Origin: Aurantiacibacter sp. MUD11 | GTDB taxonomy: Bacteria; Pseudomonadota; Alphaproteobacteria; Sphingomonadales; Sphingomonadaceae | Direction of reading: 5' to 3' | NCBI RefSeq assembly: GCF_026967575.1 | Contig: NZ_CP114054.1 | Span: forward strand, 1,860,001-1,924,000 | DNA: 64,000 nucleotides | Part shown: in pieces, positions 1 to 8,164 of the stretch | How the letters are laid out: each line of letters begins with the position of its first letter | Position numbering within the stretch: position 1 is the first letter of the stretch | Notes under the pieces: generated by a model | What the model was told of the DNA's origin: nothing | Databases searched by the model: none | Seen by the model: the letters and a program-made list of their open reading frames with translations, nothing else | Translations under genes and position numbers: made by a program

Positions 1-1
1 T

Positions 2-142
2 GAGATACGCGACTTCCTGAAGGCAAATGGCTACATTCTGGCCAGCGATCACATTGCCCAGGTCGTCCGTAGGGACAGCCCAGAGGGTATCCAGTTCTTT
101 GCCGCTGATTGCAAATTGCTTGTAGGGGCAAATGATCTTTAG
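2..142 (+). CDS. C-terminal fragment of an unidentified protein, cut by the window edge
   Basis: An open frame runs in from the left edge and ends at a TAG at 140-142, giving 46 residues that start EIRDFLKANGY and end KLLVGANDL. The start lies outside the window. The fragment has normal amino-acid composition and could be the tail of a methyltransferase-like protein, since a phrase like EIRDFLKANGY is common near the end of FkbM-type enzymes. That resemblance is weak and no catalytic motif is visible, so no function is assigned. It shares the lower-GC character of the first 1.6 kb. Confidence 0.45.
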   Translation, partial: EIRDFLKANGYILASDHIAQVVRRDSPEGIQFFAADCKLLVGANDL

Positions 143-216
143 AAATTGGCGGTTTCCCAATTCTCGGCCTCGGTGATGAGGCTTCTTCGCCAATCTTCCT
201 AAACAGGAGGCGCGTC

Positions 217-315
217 TTGAAAATTGATCGCGAAGCCAGCCCCGCCGCTTGCCGAACGGGGGGCGTGGTCTTTGGGCAGCAACTCAACCTAGGAGCTTAT
301 TGCATCCCCGGCTGA
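217..315 (+). CDS. Possible 32-residue small protein with a strong ribosome binding site
   Basis: A TTG at 217 is preceded at 6-nt spacing by AGGAGG (205-210), one of the best Shine-Dalgarno matches in the window. The frame stays open to TGA at 313-315 and encodes 32 residues with two cysteines, ending LNLGAYCIPG. No signal peptide or known motif is evident. It lies 52 bp upstream of the lipoprotein gene at 368 on the same strand and could be co-transcribed with it. A 5-bp GC hairpin (240-244 with 257-261) falls inside the frame, so the region could be only a leader. The call rests on the ribosome binding site and open frame alone. Confidence 0.3.
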   Translation: MKIDREASPAACRTGGVVFGQQLNLGAYCIPG

Positions 316-367
316 ACAGGCCATGTTTGCAAGGGATGCAATCGCCAAGATTTTGGGGGGAAGCTTC

Positions 368-1513
368 ATGCACCGCGATTATCGCCGGAAGCCAATCGTA
401 AATTGGTTCGCTAAGCTCCTCATGCTGATCGTGCTCGCTGGTTGTGACACCGAGCTCCCAAATCGGAGCAATGGTTCAGAGTTCGTATCAGAGGCGCTGC
501 GAGCATCTCCGCTCCGGGCTTGCAAAATTACGGGCGTCGGCAGCAATGAACAACAGCGCGAAGTCGTCGAGCATTTCCCTTTTTGCACCTTGGAGAGCGG
601 GACGGCGGAGTGGGTGTGTCGCGACGGTTCGCGGGAGGCGATCGACCGCATCACGCCAATGGGACTTCGGTTTCGTATCGGGTGCTCCGCCGACTTGGGA
701 TATGGCAATCGGGGCACCATCCAATACAACGGCGAAATTGACCTTTCTTTCCTGCAACTGATCGAGACTATCGAATCTCTCAACGCCGATCAGGAGGCGA
801 CGCATCAGATGATGTGTGAGGACGGTAGCACGAGTTGGTGCAATCCCGATCCGTTTGAGGGGGCGTTGATAATTGACTCACCCGGAGGCGATCCCAAAGC
901 GGCCATTGATGCTGCGCGCCTGATGGCTCGTAGCAAGTGGACAGTGGTCGTAGAACCAGAGTCACAGTGCGCAAGCGCGTGCGTCCTGTTGATCGCCGGT
1001 GCTGCCGAGCGGCTACTTTATGGTGAGATTGGTATCCATCGGGTCTTCCCAGTTGGCTCCTCGGCAGACACTAGAGAAGAACTGGAGGGGCTGTTGACCG
1101 AGATCACGGCTGATGCACGAGCGCTAATGACCGAGAATGGGGTCAGCCCGCGATTGGTCGAAGATATGATGACCATTCCCTCGAGCCAAATTCGCATTCT
1201 AACCCGCACTGAACTTGAAGCTTATGGGTTGGGTCGTGAGAATAGCGCGCAACTTGATCTTGAGCGCGCGTCCCTCGAGCGCCAATGCGGTGAAGATTTT
1301 GCCCAGCGACTGATAGAAGCTGAAGCGCTTAGTGAGCAATGTGGCGGCTCCGAGGTTGGGGGCGATATGCTCGAATACCGGATGTGCCTCAACGCTGGGT
1401 ATGCTCAGCTAGGCTTTCCTGATGCGCGATGCCCTGAGGATGGTCCTCGATACGCGTGCCCCGATCCAACTGCTCGCTACGGGATCAGATACACTTATGA
1501 ACGCTGTGAGTAG
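368..1513 (+). CDS. Lipoprotein with ClpP/SppA-like (COG3904-type) fold
   Basis: This is a predicted exported lipoprotein of 381 residues. The ATG at 368 is preferred over the upstream ATG at 323 because a G-rich ribosome binding site (355-360) precedes it and it yields a basic start, a hydrophobic stretch and the lipobox VLAGC (Cys26). The middle carries the pattern of crotonase-fold periplasmic serine-hydrolase-like proteins: DSPGGDP at residues 170-176, CASAC with candidate nucleophile Ser203, and IHR with His224. The C-terminal third is cysteine-rich. The substrate is unknown. GC content and codon use look lower than in genes to the right of the tRNA, consistent with acquired DNA. The family call is by eye. 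Confidence 0.7.
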   Translation: MHRDYRRKPIVNWFAKLLMLIVLAGCDTELPNRSNGSEFVSEALRASPLRACKITGVGSNEQQREVVEHFPFCTLESGTAEWVCRDGSREAIDRITPMGLRFRIGCSADLGYGNRGTIQYNGEIDLSFLQLIETIESLNADQEATHQMMCEDGSTSWCNPDPFEGALIIDSPGGDPKAAIDAARLMARSKWTVVVEPESQCASACVLLIAGAAERLLYGEIGIHRVFPVGSSADTREELEGLLTEITADARALMTENGVSPRLVEDMMTIPSSQIRILTRTELEAYGLGRENSAQLDLERASLERQCGEDFAQRLIEAEALSEQCGGSEVGGDMLEYRMCLNAGYAQLGFPDARCPEDGPRYACPDPTARYGIRYTYERCE

Positions 1514-1612
1514 ATTTGCTCACATGCATCGTTTGACAGCCGTTTAGGAACACCAGTTCTCCATACCCATTCCATACAAATTGATGGGCCGAAGTCTAAC
1601 TCATTGAAAAGC

Positions 1613-1689
<77 letters not shown>

Positions 1690-1759
1690 CGATCAGCGGC
1701 GCGCCCGTAGCAATGGCACGCGCCATAGCCAAGCGCAATCGTCGTGAATCTGCGGTGGA

Positions 1760-2155
1760 TTACATCGCCGAGGGCAGCTGCAGCATCTCCGTGCCGTCTT
1801 CCTTGAAGACGCGGACGTTGAAGCCGCCGCGGCGGCCGTCACGCAGCGGGTAGTAGCCGACGGTGATCGTCTCGCCCGGAGCTAGCGTGCGGCGCGACCA
1901 GCCGGCGCGGCTGAGGTGGTTCGGGCTCATGCCCTCGAATGCCCAGCGCTGGTTGTTCTCGTCGCGGGCGTAGATGAAGGTGTGCGGATTGGTCCAGACC
2001 CAGCGCTCCACCGTCATGTTCTCCATGGTGGTTTCGCTGCCCCAGTCGAACATCGCCGTCGAATGGTGGGCCGAACCGGGCACCGACATGCCCGCAGCCA
2101 CGGCCAGTGCTGCGCCAGCGGCAAGACCAAGACGGCGGATCGAAAAGGGGGTCAT
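1760..2155 (-). CDS. DUF6152-family exported protein
   Basis: A predicted periplasmic protein of 131 residues. The start at 2155 is chosen because GGAGAG precedes it at good spacing and it opens a signal peptide (MTPFSIRRLGL, hydrophobic core, SVPGSA cleavage). The mature protein begins HHSTAMFDW, the typical start of DUF6152 proteins, and the body is a short predicted beta domain with WTNPHTFI. Longer upstream starts add residues unlike a signal sequence. Its role is unknown. It is divergent from the secreted protein at 2323, and the two may share a regulatory region of about 170 bp. Confidence 0.7.
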   Translation of the reverse strand: MTPFSIRRLGLAAGAALAVAAGMSVPGSAHHSTAMFDWGSETTMENMTVERWVWTNPHTFIYARDENNQRWAFEGMSPNHLSRAGWSRRTLAPGETITVGYYPLRDGRRGGFNVRVFKEDGTEMLQLPSAM

Positions 2156-2253
2156 GACAAACACTCTCCGAATAGTTGGGCGGCCCTGCATCGTGCCGCT
2201 TCCTCTTGCCGACCATATTTGCCAGCATTTGCCGGACATAATCAACCCATCGC

Positions 2254-2281
2254 TTGACTTGAAGGGCGAAGAGGCAACAAT
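2254..2281 (+). promoter_or_regulatory. Candidate sigma-70 promoter for the gene at 2323
   Basis: TTGACT (2254-2259) is followed after 16 bp by AACAAT (2276-2281), which matches four of six positions of the -10 consensus. It sits about 40 bp before the ATG at 2323, which has its own GAGAGG ribosome binding site. Prediction by consensus only. Confidence 0.35.
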
Positions 2282-2322
2282 CTGACATCAAACAGTATCA
2301 ATCTGGGTGAGAGGAATATCGA

Positions 2323-3132
2323 ATGGCTCTGCAGGCAAAAGTCCGGGGAGCGGCACTGGTAATGGCCCTTGTCGCGACGGGATTCCCGGCGATGGCGCAG
2401 GACGGGGAATTCTCCCCGCCGCGCGCGGAGCAATATGCCGAAGTCACCAACTGGCCCGATTTCACCGGCGTGTGGAATCCCGACTGGTCGATCCTGTTCG
2501 GTCGCAACGGCCGCATTCCCGCGAGTCCGGTATTCACGCCGGCAGCCCAAGCCGAGGTGGACGCCTTCCGCGCCCGGCAGGCGGAAGAAGGCGTGGACCA
2601 GTTCCTGCAGGTCAACTGCATCCCGCCCGGCATGCCCGGCATCATGCGCCAGCCCTACCCCATCGAATTCCTGTTCTCGCCGGGCCGGGTGACCGTGTTC
2701 GCCGAGACCTACAGCCAGGCGCGCCGCATCTACGTCGATCCCGACCGCAAGCTGCCGGAAGACCCGGACCTGCTGTTCAACGGCACCTCGGTGGGGTTCT
2801 GGGAAGGCGACATGCTGGTGGTCGACACGGTCGGCTTCAACCACCTCGTCACCTTCATGGCCGGGGTCACCCCGTCGGAAGACATGCGGATCCACGAGCA
2901 TTTCTGGCTCGACGAGAACGACACCCTGTGGCTGGAAACCACCATTACCGATCCCGCCGTGCTGGCAGAGCCCTTCGTGCAGACACTGGCCTATTCGCGC
3001 CAGCCGGACTGGGAAATCCGCGAATACGTCTGCAACGAGAACAACCGCCTGGTGGATGACGAGAACGGCGCCAATGTCGATCTGGGCTTCGACGACGAAG
3101 GCGATCCGTTCGGCCCGCCGGTGGAGGACTGA
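2323..3132 (+). CDS. Secreted protein of unknown function
   Basis: A 269-residue protein with a clear Sec signal peptide (MALQAKVRGAALVMALVATG, cleavage after AMA near residue 25). GAGAGG precedes the ATG. The mature part is rich in aromatic residues and contains DFTGVWNPDW, CIPPGMPG, FWEGDMLVVDTVGF and a very acidic C-terminus. Similar exported proteins occur in several proteobacteria, often beside DUF6152 genes as here, but I know no defined activity. It is divergent from the DUF6152 gene, suggesting joint regulation or a joint periplasmic role. Confidence 0.65.
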   Translation: MALQAKVRGAALVMALVATGFPAMAQDGEFSPPRAEQYAEVTNWPDFTGVWNPDWSILFGRNGRIPASPVFTPAAQAEVDAFRARQAEEGVDQFLQVNCIPPGMPGIMRQPYPIEFLFSPGRVTVFAETYSQARRIYVDPDRKLPEDPDLLFNGTSVGFWEGDMLVVDTVGFNHLVTFMAGVTPSEDMRIHEHFWLDENDTLWLETTITDPAVLAEPFVQTLAYSRQPDWEIREYVCNENNRLVDDENGANVDLGFDDEGDPFGPPVED

Positions 3133-3189
3133 TCCGGCCGCCGGCTGGTAAAGCGACAGCGCTAACCGAATGGCAACCAGCGGCGCGCT

Positions 3190-3597
3190 ATGGCGCGCGG
3201 CATGAACGCGTCCACGCCCAATTTCGGCTCTGCTTCCGCGCGCCAGACGCTCGGCGCCAGCACCATGAGCATGCGCTGGGCCGCGCTGGCAGAGGCCGGG
3301 CAGGTCGTGGCCATGCTGGCCGGGCTGGAGCCGGAACAGCCGAGCAAGGAGTTCCGCAATTTCCCCGCCCTGATGCGCGACGCGGAAAAGTGGCGGCGCG
3401 ACCTCGTCGATACCGGCTGTGCCGAACTGGCCGCAGTGATGGAACCGGGCATCGCCGCCCTGCTGGCGGTCAATGCCCGCGGCGCCGACTGCAAGCCCGC
3501 CGCGCTCGCCCTGTGGCGCGAATATACCGCTGCCCGCCAGGCCATGCTGGAGCTGCTGCCGCCCAGCGGCGAGCACGGCCCGCGCCGCAGCGCCTAG
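3190..3597 (+). CDS. Conserved hypothetical protein, 135 residues
   Basis: A mostly helical, alanine-rich protein with no signal peptide or membrane segment. The first ATG (3190) and a second at 3202 are both possible, and neither has a good ribosome binding site. The C-terminal half contains helices with LAAVMEPGIAALLA and WREYTAARQAMLELL. It lies between the secreted protein and mmcB on the same strand. Frame choice is supported by codon bias; the long minus-strand open frame across it (2242-3576) also spans the 2323 gene and looks like a GC-driven shadow. Function not recognised. Confidence 0.55.
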   Translation: MARGMNASTPNFGSASARQTLGASTMSMRWAALAEAGQVVAMLAGLEPEQPSKEFRNFPALMRDAEKWRRDLVDTGCAELAAVMEPGIAALLAVNARGADCKPAALALWREYTAARQAMLELLPPSGEHGPRRSA

Positions 3598-3651
3598 GCT
3601 GAATCACCGTCTGCGCTTGACGGTGTTCCTATTTCGTTCCAGATTTCGGTT

Positions 3652-4179
3652 ATGGCCGATTCGCTGATTCACGCGGCAGCCGATGCTGCCCTCGATGCCA
3701 CCGACGATCCCTTCACCTTGCGCTCGCGCGCCGTGTGCCGGGGGATCGGGCGGCTGTTTGCCCGCAACGACATCTGGACACTGCCGGAAATGCCGCTGCG
3801 CAATGGCCGCCGGGCGGACCTGATGGGCGTCGATGCCAAGGGCAAGATCGTCATCGTCGAGGTGAAGACCGCGCGCGGAGACCTGCTGGGTGACGGCAAG
3901 TGGCCCGACTACCTGGAATTCTGCGACCGCTTCTACTGGGGCCTGCCGCCCGAACTGGACCGCAAGGTGCTCGATGGCGAGGATTACCGGCCCGACTGTT
4001 GCGGGGTGATCGTGGCCGACGAGTATGATGCGGAGATCGTCCGCCCCGCGCCCAGCCACCCGCTCGCCGCCGCGCGCCGCCGGGTGGAGGTGGAGCGGCT
4101 CGCCCGCACCGCCTTGCGCCGCCTGCTGGTGGCGGCGGACCCGCATTGCCACAGCTGGGGCAGCGATTTGGCGGGTTGA
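3652..4179 (+). CDS. mmcB: MmcB-family DNA repair putative endonuclease
   Basis: This 175-residue protein matches the alphaproteobacterial MmcB family, linked to DNA-damage responses in Caulobacter. The core RRADLMGVDAKGKIVIVEVKT (from about residue 46) has the layout of a PD-(D/E)xK nuclease centre: Asp, then Glu-x-Lys on the next strand. It is followed by KWPDYLEFCDRFYW and a CCGVIVAD strand. The short C-terminus is rich in arginine and alanine. It ends 48 bp before the sterol-desaturase gene on the same strand. Enzymatic activity is inferred from the fold. Confidence 0.85.
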   Translation: MADSLIHAAADAALDATDDPFTLRSRAVCRGIGRLFARNDIWTLPEMPLRNGRRADLMGVDAKGKIVIVEVKTARGDLLGDGKWPDYLEFCDRFYWGLPPELDRKVLDGEDYRPDCCGVIVADEYDAEIVRPAPSHPLAAARRRVEVERLARTALRRLLVAADPHCHSWGSDLAG

Positions 4180-4227
4180 GCGCGAAGCACTCGCCAGCAA
4201 GGCCCGGCCTTGGCATAAGCGCGGCAA

Positions 4228-4941
4228 ATGCTGCTTGCCATTATCCTTTCCGCCCTCGCCATGACTGCCATCGTCGCCGTGCGTTACATGGTGACCAGCG
4301 GGGCCTTTGCCTGGGCCACCGCCCGCGTGCGGCCGGGCCTGTATGACGGCTTGACGTCACAGATCCACAAGGAGATCGGCTGGTCGCTCGCCTCGGCGGC
4401 GATCTATGGCGTGCCCGCCGGCGTGGTCGCCTGGGGCTGGCAACAGCACGGCTGGACGCTAATCTACACCGATATCGCAGCCTATCCGCTGTGGTACCTG
4501 CCGCTTTCGCTGTTCCTCTACCTCTTCGCGCATGACACCTGGTTCTACTGGACGCACCGCTGGATGCACCGGCCCAAGTGGTTCCGCATTGCCCATGCTG
4601 TGCACCATGCCAGCCGCCCGCCTACCGCCTGGGCAGCGATGAGCTTCCACCCGATCGAGGCTATCACGGGCGCCGTGGTCATCCCGGCGCTGGTCTTCCT
4701 CATCCCCATCCACGTCGCCGTGCTGGGGCTGGTGCTGGCAATCATGACGGTGATGGGCGTCACCAATCACATGGGCTGGGAGATGTTTCCGCGCTGGCTC
4801 GTTCATTCACGCGTAGGGAATTGGCTGATAACAGCCAGCCATCACCAGCGGCATCATGACGAATATCGCTGCAACTACGGACTTTACTTCAGATTTTGGG
4901 ATCGCCTGTGCAACACCGACCGTGGGCTCGCGGAGTCCTGA
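4228..4941 (+). CDS. Sterol desaturase / fatty acid hydroxylase family protein
   Basis: A 237-residue integral membrane di-iron enzyme candidate. It has hydrophobic segments near residues 1-30, 50-70, 85-105 and 145-180. The histidine clusters of the family are present: HDTWFYWTHRWMH (102-114), HAVHH (123-127) and HHQRHH (205-210). The family performs O2-dependent hydroxylation or desaturation of lipids; carotenoid hydroxylases are related, and the substrate here cannot be told. The last 34 bp overlap the next gene in another frame, suggesting coupled translation. Confidence 0.85.
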   Translation: MLLAIILSALAMTAIVAVRYMVTSGAFAWATARVRPGLYDGLTSQIHKEIGWSLASAAIYGVPAGVVAWGWQQHGWTLIYTDIAAYPLWYLPLSLFLYLFAHDTWFYWTHRWMHRPKWFRIAHAVHHASRPPTAWAAMSFHPIEAITGAVVIPALVFLIPIHVAVLGLVLAIMTVMGVTNHMGWEMFPRWLVHSRVGNWLITASHHQRHHDEYRCNYGLYFRFWDRLCNTDRGLAES

Positions 4942-5381
4942 CCATCCTTGCCGGGGCCGCGCTGGCCCTGCCGCTTGCCCCCTCGCCGCTCTCCGCCCAG
5001 CAGGCGGGTGTCGACGTGGTGATCGAGGTTACCAACCTGCGCAACGAGGACGGCGTGGTCCGCGCCTGCATGACGCGCGACGCCCAGCGCTTCCCCCGCT
5101 GCCAGGATTCCACGCAGGGCTATCGCACTGTCGTGCCGGCGGGCGAGGCGACCACGCTGCGCTTCCGCAATGTCGCGCCGGGTACCTATGCCATCGCGCT
5201 GCTGCATGACGAAAACGAGAACGGCAAGGCCGACCGCGTGCTGGGGATGATGCCGCGCGAAGGCTTCGGCTTTTCCAACGATGCGCCGGTCAACATGGGC
5301 CCGCCCGACTTCGAGGATGCCGCCATTACCGTCGGCACGACGTCACTCCACCAGACCATCCGCATGCGCTACATGCTTTGA
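4908..5381 (+). CDS. DUF2141-domain exported protein
   Basis: A small predicted periplasmic protein. The start is unsure: GTG at 4908 has GGGA upstream, while an earlier in-frame TTG lies at 4896. Either way the N-terminus is a signal peptide ending SPLSAQQAG. The mature part has the DUF2141 pattern: an early beta strand VVIEVTNLRNEDGVV, then APGTYAIALLHDENENGKAD and a GFGFSNDAP turn. The protein probably forms one beta-sandwich domain. It overlaps the end of the sterol-desaturase-like gene, so the two are probably co-expressed. Confidence 0.75.
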   Translation: MQHRPWARGVLTILAGAALALPLAPSPLSAQQAGVDVVIEVTNLRNEDGVVRACMTRDAQRFPRCQDSTQGYRTVVPAGEATTLRFRNVAPGTYAIALLHDENENGKADRVLGMMPREGFGFSNDAPVNMGPPDFEDAAITVGTTSLHQTIRMRYML

Positions 5382-5494
5382 TTAAGCACCGATAACGGCG
5401 CAAAAGCTGGAAAAAGGCCGGCACAACTTCACCGAAATTTTACCAAAAATCGCCAAAGGTGTCTTTGCAACAAGCACTCGGAAGGCGAATTTTG

Positions 5495-6919
5495 ATGGAC
5501 ACTTTGCGCGGCAATTTCGGAGCGCTCGACACGGCTGACCTCGGTCCGGGGCTCGATGCCATGGACAGCGATTACGAGGATTCGGTGGACCCCACTCCCC
5601 CGCCGGCCATCGGCACCGACGAACGCCGCATGCAGGTGCGCGCCTACAATTTCTGGGCCAGCCTTCTCGACAATCGCAACTTTCCCGCCATCGAGGATCT
5701 CGATCCCGAGGCCCTGCCCGATTTTGGGCCGAACAGCGTGCTGCTGGATTTCTCCCGCGGGATCGAAAACCCCTCGGTTTCCTACCTTGGCGGCAACCTC
5801 GCCGAGGAATGCGACGCCACCGAGCGCGAGATCAACACGCTGTCGGACGTGCCGGCGCGCTCGCTGCTGTCGCGGATTACCGACCATTACATGCAGATCA
5901 TCGCCAACCAGGCGCCGATCGGGTTCGAGGCCGAATTCGTCAATCAGCGCGGGGCGACGATCCTCTATCGCGGCATCCTGCTGCCCTTCTCCAGCGACGA
6001 TGACACCATCGATTTCATCTATGGCGTGATCAACTGGAAGGAGATGGCCGACGCCGGCGTGGCCGACGAGCTGGTGCTGGAAATGGACCAGGCCGTCGAG
6101 GACGAGCACGACGAGCTCGAGGACGAGGCTCCCCGTCGCACCGATCCGGAAGACCTGGTCGACTGGGCCGACGGCCCGGCCACTTTCGCCAGCGAAACCG
6201 CCGCCGAAGTGCCGGCCATGCCGGAACCCGTGTTCGGTGCCGGGAACGAGGACGAAGCGCCCGTTGCTGCGGTCGAAGAGCTGGTGGCCATGCCGGAAAT
6301 CGCCGAGGACGAGATGGCGCTGGCCGACTGGCTCGCCATCGCCCGCGAAATGGCGCAGGCGGCCAAGAGCAGCGAGGAACGCACCCGCGCCTCGCTCTAC
6401 GAAGCCGTGAGCCGTGCCTACGATTTCGCCGTCGCCGCCATGGACGAGCCGCAGGAGTTCGCCGAGCTGCTGTCCGACGCCGGCCTGACCATGCAGGAAC
6501 GCGCGCCGATGACCCCGGTCGTCAAGCTCGTGTTCGGCGCGGAATACGACAAGACCCGCCTCACCGAATATGCCGCCGTCCTGTCGTGGGCGAAGCGCAA
6601 CGGAGTGGAGCGCGGCGCACTGGCCGAGCTGCTGAAGACCGCCGACGGCGGCCTCAAGGGCATCATCGCCGCCGAGCGTGACTATCGCCGCGAGCAGGAC
6701 GGGGTCGAACCCGCGCCCAAGCCGCGCGGTCCGAAGAAGGCTATCGCCCGCAAGCTGCGCGCGATGACCCCGCGCGGATTCGAGGCGGTCGACACCAGGG
6801 GCGAGGAATTCGCGCTGGTGATGATCCGTCGCACCGAAAGCGGTGACATCGTGGTGCTGGGCGAGATCCCAGACAACGTCTCGCTGATCGAGAAGGCCGC
6901 GCGCGAACTGCTCGACTGA
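5495..6919 (+). CDS. PAS_5-domain protein with acidic centre
   Basis: The ATG at 5495 is preferred because GGAAGG lies about 8 nt upstream; a GTG at 5459 would add 12 residues. The 474-residue protein has an N-terminal PAS-like domain of the PAS_5 type (about residues 45-190, starting RMQVRAYNFWASLL and including FGPNSVLLDF and FIYGVINW). A very acidic linker (about 195-290) and a helical, then lysine/arginine-rich C-terminus follow. No kinase, cyclase or other output domain is visible, so it may be a sensor or scaffold that works through partners. Confidence 0.65.
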   Translation: MDTLRGNFGALDTADLGPGLDAMDSDYEDSVDPTPPPAIGTDERRMQVRAYNFWASLLDNRNFPAIEDLDPEALPDFGPNSVLLDFSRGIENPSVSYLGGNLAEECDATEREINTLSDVPARSLLSRITDHYMQIIANQAPIGFEAEFVNQRGATILYRGILLPFSSDDDTIDFIYGVINWKEMADAGVADELVLEMDQAVEDEHDELEDEAPRRTDPEDLVDWADGPATFASETAAEVPAMPEPVFGAGNEDEAPVAAVEELVAMPEIAEDEMALADWLAIAREMAQAAKSSEERTRASLYEAVSRAYDFAVAAMDEPQEFAELLSDAGLTMQERAPMTPVVKLVFGAEYDKTRLTEYAAVLSWAKRNGVERGALAELLKTADGGLKGIIAAERDYRREQDGVEPAPKPRGPKKAIARKLRAMTPRGFEAVDTRGEEFALVMIRRTESGDIVVLGEIPDNVSLIEKAARELLD

Positions 6920-6981
6920 GCGGCTTCGCCCGGCCCTTCCGGGCTGGGAAATCCCGGCAATATTGGCTAGCCGGGCCAGCC

Positions 6982-8073
6982 ATGGCGCTGTTCCCCACGC
7001 AAGCACTGCGCGTGCAGGCCTTCTATGGCCATCGCAGCCGCGACAAGCTGGTGCTGTCGGCCCGGGCCTTGCGCGGGCGGCCACCCAGCTTCCGCCAAGG
7101 TTCGCGCCTGCTGGCCATGCGCACGATGATCGCCCAGTTCGTCAGCCACGAAGTCGCCGACGTCGAGGTGACGCTGGAGGTGCACGGCGCGCAAGGCGCG
7201 CTGCTGGAACACCGCGCCAGTACCGACCGCGAAGGCTACGTCCATTTCGACATCGCCCTCGATCCGCACTGGGACCTGCCCAAGCTGCCGGTGTGGGAGC
7301 TGGCCCGGCTGCGCTGGAGCAACAGCCACGGCCCACAGGAAACCGAGGCGCACATCCTTGCGCCCGGCAGCACCAGCAACCTGGCAGTCATCTCCGATAT
7401 CGACGACACGATCATCGAAACCGGCGTGACCGGCGGCATCGGCAGCGTGTTCCGCAACTGGAAGCGGCTGTTCGCGCAGATGCCGGAGGAACGGCTGGCC
7501 GTGCCCGGGGTCGATGCCTTCTTCGGCCATCTGGGCGGCGGCGTGCTGGAGCAGGAAGACCATCGCCCCGCCTCGCGCATCCCCGCCACCCGGCGCCCGT
7601 TCTTCTACATCTCCTCCAGCCCGTGGAACCTGTTCTCCTACCTCGTCGCCTTCAAGCAGGTGCAGGGCCTTCCGCTCGGCCCGCTGAAGCTGCGCGACTG
7701 GGGCCTGAACCGCGATACGCTGGGTAGGAGCAGCCACGGCGCGCACAAGGACCTGGCGATTGACGGCATCGTCGGCATGTACCCGCAACTTCGCTTCGCC
7801 CTGATCGGCGACGACACGCAGGGCGACCTGCCCGCCTTCGCCCGCGCGGTGGAGCAGTTTCCCGGACGCATTGCCGCAGTCTTCCTGCGCAGGGTTTCGC
7901 AGCAGCGCTTCTCGCCCGAGGAGGAAGCGGCAAGCTGCACGATCCGGGAGGCAGGCGTGCCGCTGTGGCTGGGCAGCAGCTACGAGGACGGCCTCGATTT
8001 CCTGCAAACACTGGGCTTTGCGCCGGGCGGGGAAACCGAGCAGATCGTGAAGACGATCGAGCAGGCGCCGTAA
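6982..8073 (+). CDS. App1-family (DUF2183) phosphatase-like protein
   Basis: A 363-residue protein of the App1 family, named after yeast phosphatidate phosphatase App1. The HAD-like signature SDIDDTI places nucleophile Asp139 and Asp141 in DxDxT. PFFYISSSPWNLF, HKDLAI and LIGDDTQGD follow in the expected order. The first 130 residues form a separate predicted beta domain. It stands alone between the PAS protein and the M48 protease. The family is known for lipid phosphatase activity in yeast; the bacterial substrate is not known. Confidence 0.82.
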   Translation: MALFPTQALRVQAFYGHRSRDKLVLSARALRGRPPSFRQGSRLLAMRTMIAQFVSHEVADVEVTLEVHGAQGALLEHRASTDREGYVHFDIALDPHWDLPKLPVWELARLRWSNSHGPQETEAHILAPGSTSNLAVISDIDDTIIETGVTGGIGSVFRNWKRLFAQMPEERLAVPGVDAFFGHLGGGVLEQEDHRPASRIPATRRPFFYISSSPWNLFSYLVAFKQVQGLPLGPLKLRDWGLNRDTLGRSSHGAHKDLAIDGIVGMYPQLRFALIGDDTQGDLPAFARAVEQFPGRIAAVFLRRVSQQRFSPEEEAASCTIREAGVPLWLGSSYEDGLDFLQTLGFAPGGETEQIVKTIEQAP

Positions 8074-8164
8074 GGCCGTCGATCGGAGGAAACGCGCCCT
8101 CGCCGGGCGCTCGCAATCTTCAGTTCCGGTTCATGGCGCAAGCCGCTAGGCTGGTTTCCTGACA

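Noticed and set aside
240..261. CCCCG/CGGGG hairpin as a terminator for the left-edge fragment
   Set aside because: The stem is only 5 bp with a 12-nt loop and no T-run, and it falls within a possible small open frame.
2242..3576. Long minus-strand open frame of 444 codons
   Set aside because: It lies opposite two plus-strand genes, one with a clear signal peptide and ribosome binding site. Its composition (rich in His, Gly, Arg, Gln) is typical of GC-rich antisense shadows.
5429..7084. 551-codon minus-strand open frame opposite the PAS protein
   Set aside because: Composition is that of a shadow frame, it extends across two plus-strand genes, and no domain is visible. The PAS gene explains the region.
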